A stretch of 8,481 bases of DNA from Deltaproteobacteria bacterium (GTDB taxonomy: Bacteria; Desulfobacterota; Dissulfuribacteria; Dissulfuribacterales; UBA3076), in the NCBI GenBank assembly GCA_021159445.1, contig JAGGRV010000489.1, forward strand, positions 1-8,481, written 5' to 3'. Below are positions 1 to 6,505 of this stretch, piece after piece; position 1 is the stretch's first letter; each line of letters starts with the position of its first letter. The notes below the pieces were generated by a model. The model ran no database searches and had not been told where the DNA came from. It saw only the letters and a program-made list of their open reading frames with translations. The position numbers and the translations under genes are program-made.

Positions 1-2
1 AA

Positions 3-146
3 GTCGCTGGTTTTGGATTAAATTCAAGAAAAAGTTTACGAAAGGCAAAATCCTTACTTCGCTATTTTAGGTCATTCTGCCTCCAATCGGGAATTGCTGA
101 ATACCTATCAAACCATCAAACTCAAAAGACCTTAAGTGAAATATAA
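3..146 (+). CDS. possible C-terminal tail of an upstream gene (partial, 5' end outside window)
   Basis: This frame is open from the left edge and ends at TAA 144-146, giving 47 residues that are basic and probably helical (RKSLRKAKSLLRYF near the middle). It overlaps the GTG start of the next gene by 11 bases, which fits the overlapping style of the rest of the operon. I do not recognise the family. The stretch is more AT-rich than the genes that follow. A competing reading in frame 1 (22-135, ending with TAA directly before the GTG at 136) also looks protein-like but has a stop at 19-21. The two could be joined by a frameshift, or the region could be non-coding. Confidence is low because only 47 codons are visible. 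Confidence 0.35.
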   Translation, partial: VAGFGLNSRKSLRKAKSLLRYFRSFCLQSGIAEYLSNHQTQKTLSEI

Positions 147-1383
147 AAATAGACGAGTAGCCATTACAGGCATTGGTATTATTTCGTGTTTGGGCCTGAA
201 TAGAGATGAAGTACAGATCTCCCTCCGAGAAGGAAGAAGCGGCGTACATTTTCTCCATGAACGTAAGGCCTTAGGGTTTCAGAGCGCGCTTAGCGGTATT
301 GTTGAGGGCTTTGATCCGAAGAGTGTTCTGGACCGGAAACAGCGTAAGACACTGCCGGAATATGGCCTCTGGGCTTGGTCTGCGGTGTCTCAGGCCCTGG
401 AGCAGGCTGGTATTCATCTTGATAGCTTGACTGGCGACGAGAAAACAGGAGTGGTGTTCGGCAACGATTCCTCTGCTGTTACCGCAGTTGAGCAGGTAGA
501 TACGCTTCGATCGGCCGGGGAGACAAGGGCCATAGGCAGTGGACACATATTCCGGCTGCTCGCCAGCACTGTTACCCTTAACCTGAACACCATTTTGGGA
601 ATACGAGGAGTGTCCTTTACTGTGAGCGGGGCCTGCGCGAGCGGTGTCATGGCTGTGGGCCAGGGGGCGGAAATCATAGCCTTTGGCAGGCAAGATCGCA
701 TCATTTGTGGCGGGGTGCAGGAAATTTCATGGGAGTCTATGTGTAGTTTTGATGCCTTGGGGGCCTTTTCGCGCAGAGAAAACAACCCTGGGGCGGCTTC
801 TCGTCCGTTTGACCGAGATCGTGACGGGCTGGTCCCCAGTGGTGGGGCCGCTGCTATCGTTTTAGAGGCATTCGAATTGGCGAAGGCACGAGGTGCTCAG
901 ATATTGGGCGAGGTCATAGGTTATTCCAACACATCAGACGGTCACCACATAGCTGTGCCGAGCGGGGAGGGATTGAAACGGGCAATGCACTATGCTTTGA
1001 TGAATGCTGCCCTTTCCCCTGATGACATTGATCTAGTTTTGTCACATGCCACATCAACCCAGGCTGGTGACAGGGCAGAGGCAATTGCCCTGCGCAATAT
1101 TTTTGATCTGGATGGGGCAAAAAAAGGCCCAATCGTGTCCGCGGTAAAGGGCCTGACCGGTCACGAATTCTGGATGGCAGGAGCATCACAACTGGTCTAT
1201 GGTCTGCTGATGGCATGGGGCGGTTTTGTGGCAGGAAATCCCAACCTTGAAGTGCCGGATCCCGCTGCAGAGGTCTTATATCTCCCAAAACAGACGGTTA
1301 CATTCAGGCCACGCTTTATGCTTTGCAATGCATCCGGTTTTGGTGGGACCAATGCCTGCCTGGTTATAAGGATTCCTCGATGA
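136..1383 (+). CDS. beta-ketoacyl-ACP synthase family protein (KS1), divergent active-site loop
   Basis: A thiolase-fold condensing enzyme of 415 aa, the usual length of KAS I/II. It should carry out decarboxylative Claisen condensation of an acyl primer with malonyl-ACP in the cytoplasm. The N-terminal strand (RRVAITGIG, 6-14) fits the family and fixes the GTG start; no good Shine-Dalgarno sequence is visible, but translation could be coupled to an upstream gene. The catalytic Cys167 lies in SGACASG. The first His is H304 in SHATSTQAGD (FabF: NAHGTSTPAGD). Lys338 and the second His343 lie in VKGLTGHEFWMAGA. The Cys-His-His triad is intact, so this is not a chain-length factor. Oddities: the four residues after H343 are EFWM where FabF has LLGA, and the gating loop reads NASGFGGTN, with Ser in place of the FabF Phe398. 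These suggest an unusual acyl or ACP substrate. It partners KS2 in the same operon and may form homodimers or a heterodimer with it. Family is certain; substrate is unknown. Confidence 0.93.
   Translation: MKYKNRRVAITGIGIISCLGLNRDEVQISLREGRSGVHFLHERKALGFQSALSGIVEGFDPKSVLDRKQRKTLPEYGLWAWSAVSQALEQAGIHLDSLTGDEKTGVVFGNDSSAVTAVEQVDTLRSAGETRAIGSGHIFRLLASTVTLNLNTILGIRGVSFTVSGACASGVMAVGQGAEIIAFGRQDRIICGGVQEISWESMCSFDALGAFSRRENNPGAASRPFDRDRDGLVPSGGAAAIVLEAFELAKARGAQILGEVIGYSNTSDGHHIAVPSGEGLKRAMHYALMNAALSPDDIDLVLSHATSTQAGDRAEAIALRNIFDLDGAKKGPIVSAVKGLTGHEFWMAGASQLVYGLLMAWGGFVAGNPNLEVPDPAAEVLYLPKQTVTFRPRFMLCNASGFGGTNACLVIRIPR
1368..1372 (+). promoter_or_regulatory. ribosome binding site for the FAD oxidoreductase
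   Basis: AAGGA lies inside the end of KS1, 7 bases before ATG 1380. It decides the start: the frame is open further upstream (from 1323), but those codons only shadow KS1, and the FAD-binding strand begins directly after the 1380 ATG. Confidence 0.7.
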
Positions 1384-2876
1384 AGGCTGAAATCGTTGTT
1401 GTAGGGAGCGGGATAAGCGGTCTGACATCTGCGGCCCTGCTTGCCAAAAAAGGCAGACGAGTAATTATTCTGGAGCGAAACAAGAGGCCCGGTGGGGCGT
1501 TAAAACGCTTTACACGCAGAGGAATTCCCTTTGACATTGGTTTTCACTACTCAGGTGGTATGGGAAAGGGAGAAATACTGCGGGCACTGTGGAAATATAT
1601 AGGTGTTTGGCCTCGTCTTGCCGTACTCCCCTTTCCTGAGGAAGGTAATGAGAATCTGAGAATAAGGGATTCCGGCAGAGTAGTCCGGGCCTTTTTCTCC
1701 TATGATCGTCTGGAAGACGAACTGCAACGGGTCTTTCCAGACGAAAAACAAGGGATCTCCACCTATCTCAATAAAATCAGGGAAATCTCCAGCACTATCC
1801 CATTCTTTAATCCGGATCTCCCCCTTACTCCATATTTACATGACCTGTTTTCTCCGAAAGGCATGAGCCTGGCTCAACTCCTGACATCCCTTATTCAGGA
1901 CACGGATCTTTATGCCGTGCTGTCAACACCGGTGTTCCTCTATGGAGTTCCACCCAGGGAGGTTAATCTCACTATCCATGCCTCAGTTGCCCACCCGCTA
2001 TATTCCGGGGTCTATGCCATAGATGGTGGCGGACAGGCCATAGTGGATGCCTTTTTGGAGACCCTGGCAGAAACGGGCGTGGATATTCTTACCGGACAGG
2101 AGGTTGAATCGGTCATAGTAAAGGAAAATCAGGTGGCAGGAGTCAAGACTTCCGGGGGAGAGATATACGCCTCTCATGTGATCTACACAGGTCATCCCAC
2201 CAGCCTTTTGGACCTGGTCCCGGATGGAATATTCCGGAAGGCCTTCTGTAATCGTTTGCGGAATCTGATAAATACCCACTCTATGTTTATAGTATTCGGG
2301 GCCATAGATGATCCTGATACATTGGGAGACATGACATGGGTCAATTATTACAACATCCGTACCGGTCTGGACATAATGGATTTAGACTTGAGGCATCCGG
2401 AAAAATCGATCATGGTTAACGCCCCTGGACGCAGGGATTCGTATTCCACAGGTGCATCACGGGGAGTCCTGTTGATACGGATGTCAGCCTGGGACGAAGT
2501 CGCCCGTTTTGATCAGGATGCACAAGGAAAACGCAGCGCGGCATATAGAAAGTGGAAGGCAGAATCTGCCGATAAGATGATAGAGCAGGCAGGCAGGCTC
2601 TGGGGTGATGCCTGTAGCCGTATAGAACCCCTGGCAATAGGGACTCCTCTTACATTCAGAGACAGACTGGGTTCACCCATGGGAGCGACATATGGAGTTC
2701 GGCATAGCATGAACCAATTCAGTCCCGGGGTCAGGACCCGTTTGCCGGGTTTATGGCTTAGCGGACAGGGGACGTTAATGGCCGGAATAATGGGGGCCTC
2801 GCTTGCCGGCATGGTGACCGCGGGTGAAATTGAAGGCCTGGAGCCCCTGTGGGACGAGGTGAGACAGTGTCGCTGA
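1380..2876 (+). CDS. FAD-dependent oxidoreductase, phytoene desaturase / carotenoid isomerase / retinol saturase type
   Basis: A 498-aa flavoprotein. The N-terminus is a dinucleotide-binding Rossmann motif: GSGISG at 9-14, with Glu32 at the end of strand 2 to bind the ribose and the PGG turn at 37-39. FDIGFHYSGG (51-60) resembles the FDxGxHYxG signature of carotenoid cis-trans isomerases and retinol saturases. The C-terminal FAD-contact segment is GQGTLMAGIMGASLAG (462-477). Length is typical. Members desaturate, saturate or isomerise conjugated polyene chains, and such a hydrophobic substrate fits this operon, where the gene sits between two ketosynthases. I infer that it acts on an ACP-bound or lipid-linked polyene rather than on a carotenoid, since no phytoene synthase is present. 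The direction (oxidation or reduction) cannot be read from sequence. The start overlaps the KS1 stop (ATGA), and the end overlaps the KS2 start by 10 bases. Confidence 0.9.
   Translation: MKAEIVVVGSGISGLTSAALLAKKGRRVIILERNKRPGGALKRFTRRGIPFDIGFHYSGGMGKGEILRALWKYIGVWPRLAVLPFPEEGNENLRIRDSGRVVRAFFSYDRLEDELQRVFPDEKQGISTYLNKIREISSTIPFFNPDLPLTPYLHDLFSPKGMSLAQLLTSLIQDTDLYAVLSTPVFLYGVPPREVNLTIHASVAHPLYSGVYAIDGGGQAIVDAFLETLAETGVDILTGQEVESVIVKENQVAGVKTSGGEIYASHVIYTGHPTSLLDLVPDGIFRKAFCNRLRNLINTHSMFIVFGAIDDPDTLGDMTWVNYYNIRTGLDIMDLDLRHPEKSIMVNAPGRRDSYSTGASRGVLLIRMSAWDEVARFDQDAQGKRSAAYRKWKAESADKMIEQAGRLWGDACSRIEPLAIGTPLTFRDRLGSPMGATYGVRHSMNQFSPGVRTRLPGLWLSGQGTLMAGIMGASLAGMVTAGEIEGLEPLWDEVRQCR
2856..2862 (+). 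promoter_or_regulatory. ribosome binding site for KS2
   Basis: GAGGTGA lies 4 bases before GTG 2867. It favours that start over GTG 2849, which would add only six residues that do not look like KAS sequence. Confidence 0.6.
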
Positions 2877-4099
2877 AGCGGGTAGTTATCACCGGGCGTG
2901 GGGCCGTATCGCCGTTTGGATTAGGGGTGGCTGATCTATTGGATGGGGTGTGGAATGGACGATCTGGCATACAACTGATGCCGGATTGGCAGAGCATTCA
3001 AGGACTTCAATGCCACATGGCAGGGCCGGTTCCGCCTTTTGAAGCCAAGCCCTTATTGCCCCGCACAATTCGGCGAACTATGGGGCCAATGGCTATTTAC
3101 GCCACCCTGGCCGCCAAAGAGGCAGTCTCGGATTCCGGACTTGAGCCGGACTTTCTGGCATCAGGAAATGTGGGGACGGCAATCGGGTCCACTACCGGGA
3201 GTCCCACAATATACGAGGCATTGTACAGGCAGTTTTTGCCTGAAGAGAGTGTTGAGCATGTCCGCTCCGGGATGTTTTTTAAGATTATGGGACATTCCTG
3301 CGCAGCCAATGTCTGTCTTGCCCTTGGAATAACCGGCGAACAGTGGGCGCCCACAAGTGCCTGCACCTCATCAGCACAGGCCTTGGGTCTTGGTTATCTG
3401 TTGATTCGCTCCGGCCGGCAAGATGCAATGCTGTGTGGTGGAGCTGACGAGGTCCATCCCACGGTCACAATGGTGTTCGACGTGATAAAAGCGGCTTCAC
3501 GAAGTCATGATCTCCCCTTGACCACTCCCAGGCCGTTTGACCTGAACAGGGACGGAGTCGTATGTGGTGAAGGAGGTGGTGTCCTGGTCCTGGAAGGCCT
3601 GGACTCTGCTTTGAGACGTAAGGCAAAGATCTATTGCGAGATCCTGGGATTCGGCCATGTAAATGACAGCAGGAGCATTGCCAATCCGCATGAGGACTCC
3701 ATGGCCAGGACAATGCATAATGCCTTGGCTGAGGCCGGATTGAGTGGAGATGACATTGATTATGTAAATGCACATGCCACAGGGACCGTGCTTGGAGATA
3801 TAGCAGAGGCCGTTGCAATCCATAGTATATTTGGTAAAGATGTGCCGGTCAGCTCATACAAAGGGCATCTGGGACATACCCTTGGTGCCGCCGGGGCACT
3901 TGAGACAATAGTGCTTCTTGAGATGTTGGACCGGCAGGAGGTTGTGCCGACCCTTAATCTGGAAAGACCTGATCCGGATTGTTCAGGTATCAATCTGGTA
4001 CAGTCTGTGGACAAGCTCCCAATGAACATAGTACTAAAGAACAACTTCGCACTGGGTGGTGTTAACGCCGCTATGGTGCTGCGGAGGTGGACAGCATGA
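2867..4099 (+). CDS. beta-ketoacyl-ACP synthase II-like (FabF-like KS2), altered gatekeeper loop
   Basis: A 410-aa condensing enzyme, close to FabF in length and motifs. The N-terminus KRVVITGRGAVSPFG (4-18) is the canonical first strand. Catalytic Cys166 is in TSACTSSA, His303 in NAHATGTVLGD, and Lys332 and His337 in YKGHLGHTLGAAGA. All catalytic residues are present, so it should condense acyl-ACP with malonyl-ACP. It differs from FabF at the gating loop: NNFALGGVN (392-400) replaces NSFGFGGTN, so the gatekeeper Phe400 is Leu (L396 here) and the preceding Gly is Ala. That could admit a bulkier or differently shaped acyl chain (inference). The dedicated ACP follows immediately through an ATGA overlap. 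GTG 2867 is chosen as start because of the GAGGTGA sequence 4 bases upstream. KS1 and KS2 are clearly different subfamilies, so they are unlikely to be a recent duplication and probably have different tasks. Confidence 0.94.
   Translation: MSLKRVVITGRGAVSPFGLGVADLLDGVWNGRSGIQLMPDWQSIQGLQCHMAGPVPPFEAKPLLPRTIRRTMGPMAIYATLAAKEAVSDSGLEPDFLASGNVGTAIGSTTGSPTIYEALYRQFLPEESVEHVRSGMFFKIMGHSCAANVCLALGITGEQWAPTSACTSSAQALGLGYLLIRSGRQDAMLCGGADEVHPTVTMVFDVIKAASRSHDLPLTTPRPFDLNRDGVVCGEGGGVLVLEGLDSALRRKAKIYCEILGFGHVNDSRSIANPHEDSMARTMHNALAEAGLSGDDIDYVNAHATGTVLGDIAEAVAIHSIFGKDVPVSSYKGHLGHTLGAAGALETIVLLEMLDRQEVVPTLNLERPDPDCSGINLVQSVDKLPMNIVLKNNFALGGVNAAMVLRRWTA
4083..4088 (+). promoter_or_regulatory. ribosome binding site for the ACP
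   Basis: GGAGGT lies 7 bases before ATG 4096. It selects this start over GTG 4087, which would overlap the Shine-Dalgarno itself. It is the strongest site in the operon, as expected for a carrier protein needed in excess. Confidence 0.75.
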
Positions 4100-4362
4100 T
4101 ATCAGAAGAACAGGTCCGCCGGCGGGTAACGCAGATTATGGCAGAGGAGTTCGAACTCGAACCCGAATTGCTTCAGCCGGATGCCACTCTGTATGAGGAT
4201 CTGGGGCTGGACAGCCTGGATGCGGTAGACATGGTAGTGGCCCTGGAAAAGGCATTTGGGATGAAGATGACAGATGAAGAGGCAGTTCGGGCCGTAAGGA
4301 CTATGGGCGATCTTTTTGAGCTTGTTTGTCGTCTCAGTAATCAGCAAGCTGCCAAGGAGTAG
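4096..4362 (+). CDS. acyl carrier protein
   Basis: An 88-aa acidic four-helix carrier protein of normal ACP size. The phosphopantetheine attachment serine is Ser40 in the DLGLDSLD motif (35-42), followed by the recognition helix AVDMVVALEKAFG. It carries growing acyl chains as thioesters and must be activated by a phosphopantetheinyl transferase that is not in this window. Directly downstream of KS2 and upstream of the acyltransferase, it is very probably the dedicated carrier of this pathway rather than the housekeeping AcpP, which usually sits with fabD/fabG/fabF. The start is ATG 4096, overlapping the KS2 stop as ATGA. Confidence 0.95.
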   Translation: MISEEQVRRRVTQIMAEEFELEPELLQPDATLYEDLGLDSLDAVDMVVALEKAFGMKMTDEEAVRAVRTMGDLFELVCRLSNQQAAKE

Positions 4363-4365
4363 TAA

Positions 4366-5178
4366 GTGGGCCTTAAAAAACTTTTGCTCAACCTGTATAT
4401 CTGGCCCGTCTTTGCTGTTTTCACTGTTTTCTGCCTTTTTTTTATACTCCCCTTGCTTTTGATATACAGTGTCCTTGCAAACCAGCCAATGGACAGAATA
4501 ATCAGGAAGAGTATTCGTCTTTATGGCTGGGCATTGGTGCGTGTTGTCCCCTTTATGGCCCCGGTGACCGTAGAGGACTTTTCCAACGGAATTAAACCCC
4601 CGGTAATATTTGTGGCCAATCACAATTCCTCAATAGACCCTTACCTTTTTGGTATGCTGCCGTTTGAAAATGCCTTTGTGACATCGTGGCCTTTTCGAAT
4701 TCCGGTCTACAAGTGGCTAATGCGAATGGCGCGTTACATAAATTCAAATGACGGCTGGGATGTAGTCCAAAGCAGGGGAGAGGAACTGCTGGCATCGGGG
4801 TGTTCTCTCATATTCTGGCCTGAGGGACACCGCTCCAGAGACGGCAGGCTTGTGCGCTTTAAAAATGGGGCTTTCCGGTTGGCTTGTAATACAGGAACAT
4901 CCATAGTGCCGGTATGTATTCTGGGAACTGACCACCTGATGCCCCCAGGTAGCAGGTTTCTCACACCATCCATGGTGAAGATGGTCATCCTGCCCCCGAT
5001 AATACCAAAAAAAGGTGGGGACAATCCGGACTGTATTCGCGTGTTGAAGGATCAAGCCAGGGAATCCATAGCGACAGAGTTGGCTAAGCGAGGCATGAAT
5101 CCCCTCAAAATCACCGGCTATAAGTCGAACATAATGTCCGATCCAATCATATCTTCGGCTATTCGCGGCAATGACTAA
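4366..5178 (+). CDS. PlsC-type 1-acyl-glycerol-phosphate acyltransferase family protein
   Basis: A 270-aa membrane-anchored acyltransferase. Residues about 10-37 form one long hydrophobic segment (FAVFTVFCLFFILPLLLIY), probably a transmembrane or membrane-inserted helix. Block I is NHNSSID with His86 and Asp91 (HX4D). The acceptor-phosphate block reads WPEGHRS (151-157) where the family usually has FPEGTRS. A later block is VPVCILGTDHLMP (181-193). The family transfers an acyl group from acyl-ACP or acyl-CoA to a lysophospholipid or other hydroxyl acceptor at the inner membrane. Next to a dedicated ACP, it is likely to offload the finished chain onto a lipid head group (inference). GTG 4366 is supported by AAGGAG at 4354-4359, 6 bases upstream. 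The last 8 bases overlap the ligase gene. A lysophospholipid role in general metabolism is less likely given the context. Confidence 0.88.
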   Translation: MGLKKLLLNLYIWPVFAVFTVFCLFFILPLLLIYSVLANQPMDRIIRKSIRLYGWALVRVVPFMAPVTVEDFSNGIKPPVIFVANHNSSIDPYLFGMLPFENAFVTSWPFRIPVYKWLMRMARYINSNDGWDVVQSRGEELLASGCSLIFWPEGHRSRDGRLVRFKNGAFRLACNTGTSIVPVCILGTDHLMPPGSRFLTPSMVKMVILPPIIPKKGGDNPDCIRVLKDQARESIATELAKRGMNPLKITGYKSNIMSDPIISSAIRGND

Positions 5179-6505
5179 ATGTAGTTTGACGCAGAGCCGC
5201 TATTCTTTGAAGACTGCTTTGGAATGGCGGACCGCTGACCCGGAAAAAATAAAAAATTTCCAGGCAGGGCTTTTGCGAAGCCAGGTTCAGCAAGCCGGTC
5301 AAGCCCCTTATTATAAGCAACTTCTGAGAGAGCTGGGTTGTAGCTTTGAAGACATAATTACCTTGGAAGATTTCAGGTCCTTGCCGTTTACCAGCCGTAG
5401 CGCATTAGAAACTGACCCGGCAGCCTTTCAGGTAGTTGAGGCCGCATCAATAGCCGACCTGTCACTGACTTCAGGGACAACAGGAAATCCCATAGTGGTT
5501 CCATACACCAGGAACGACCTTGAGCGGCTTGCCTTTAACGAACTCATGGCCTTCTGGGGCACTGGGGTCCGGCCTGGAGACCGTTATCTTATCTGTGTGA
5601 CCCTGGACAGGTGTTTTATCGCCGGGCTGGCCTATTTTTCCGGTCTTGTCCAGCTTGGTGCCACTGCCATCCGGAGCGGACCCGGCCAGTCCGCCAGACA
5701 GTGGGAACTGATACGCCGGCTCAAACCTGATGGAATCGTGGGCGTGCCCACGTTCCTGTTAAAGTTGGCGCAATGGGGAAAGGCCCAGGGGTATTCTCCA
5801 AGCAGCTCCGGGGTGCAATCTCTTGTCACAATTGGTGAACCGGTCCGGGGGCCGGATCACTCCCTAATCCCTCTTGGTAAAGATCTGGAAGATGCCTGGG
5901 GAGCGCATGTCTATTCTTCGTACGCTGCAACAGAGCTGGAGACCTGCTTTTGCGAGTGTCATGCCTCTTGCGGTGGGCATATCCATCCGGAGCTTGCCCT
6001 GGTTGAGATCGTGGATGAAGATGGAAATGTTCTGCCAACAGGCAAAGCCGGTGAAGTTGTGGTCACCCCGCTTGGCGTGGAGGGCCTTCCTCTTATACGT
6101 TTTCGTACGGAAGATGTGGCCCGGCTTCATACAGACCCGTGCCCATGCGGTTGGCGTACAACTCGTCTGGGTCCTATAGAAGGAAGGCTTGCTCAACGCC
6201 TCAAGTTTCACGGAACGACTATCTATCCGGAGATGATCTTCCGGGCACTCAGGGGGATCAGACATGTGGAAGAGGCCTATGTGGAAGTGAGGTCTTCGTA
6301 TGATCTTTCGGACGAAATAAGGGTGGTGGCAGGCACGGACGCATCAGATATTGATGCAGACATGGTGGCCGAATTCCTCCAGGCTCGCATCAGGGTCCGT
6401 CCTGAGGTAATAGTAAGGCCCAGGCAAGAAGTGTTAAGTACCATGGAAAAGGCAGGCGGACGAAAGCTGAAACGTTTTTTTGACTTTAGGAATAATAAAC
6501 CATGA
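5171..6505 (+). CDS. PaaK-like adenylate-forming ligase (phenylacetate-CoA ligase family)
   Basis: A 444-aa ANL-superfamily enzyme of PaaK-like size, shorter than typical acyl-CoA synthetases. The ATP-binding P-loop is LTSGTTGNP (99-107). The adenine/aryl-contact motif is SSYAATELE (249-257), the ribose-binding motif is FRTEDVARL (311-319), and the hinge is GRLAQRLKFHG (338-348). The C-terminal end GGRKLKR (429-435) offers lysines for the adenylation step. Cys259, 261, 263, 267 and His264/270, together with C324PC326, form a likely metal site, as in PaaK relatives. The family activates aryl or acyl carboxylates as AMP esters and transfers them to CoA or sometimes a carrier protein. Here it probably supplies the starter unit, or recycles a free acid, for the ACP two genes upstream. 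Substrate cannot be read from sequence. ATG 5171 overlaps the acyltransferase stop by 8 bases; its Shine-Dalgarno is weak, implying coupling. Confidence 0.88.
   Translation: MTKCSLTQSRYSLKTALEWRTADPEKIKNFQAGLLRSQVQQAGQAPYYKQLLRELGCSFEDIITLEDFRSLPFTSRSALETDPAAFQVVEAASIADLSLTSGTTGNPIVVPYTRNDLERLAFNELMAFWGTGVRPGDRYLICVTLDRCFIAGLAYFSGLVQLGATAIRSGPGQSARQWELIRRLKPDGIVGVPTFLLKLAQWGKAQGYSPSSSGVQSLVTIGEPVRGPDHSLIPLGKDLEDAWGAHVYSSYAATELETCFCECHASCGGHIHPELALVEIVDEDGNVLPTGKAGEVVVTPLGVEGLPLIRFRTEDVARLHTDPCPCGWRTTRLGPIEGRLAQRLKFHGTTIYPEMIFRALRGIRHVEEAYVEVRSSYDLSDEIRVVAGTDASDIDADMVAEFLQARIRVRPEVIVRPRQEVLSTMEKAGGRKLKRFFDFRNNKP

Noticed and set aside
136..1383. KS1 as a chain-length factor (KS-beta) partner of KS2
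   Set aside because: Catalytic Cys167 and both His are present, whereas chain-length factors lack the active Cys.
4102..4623. 173-codon minus-strand open frame over the ACP and acyltransferase start
   Set aside because: Entirely antisense to two well-supported genes with intact motifs; no recognisable domain.
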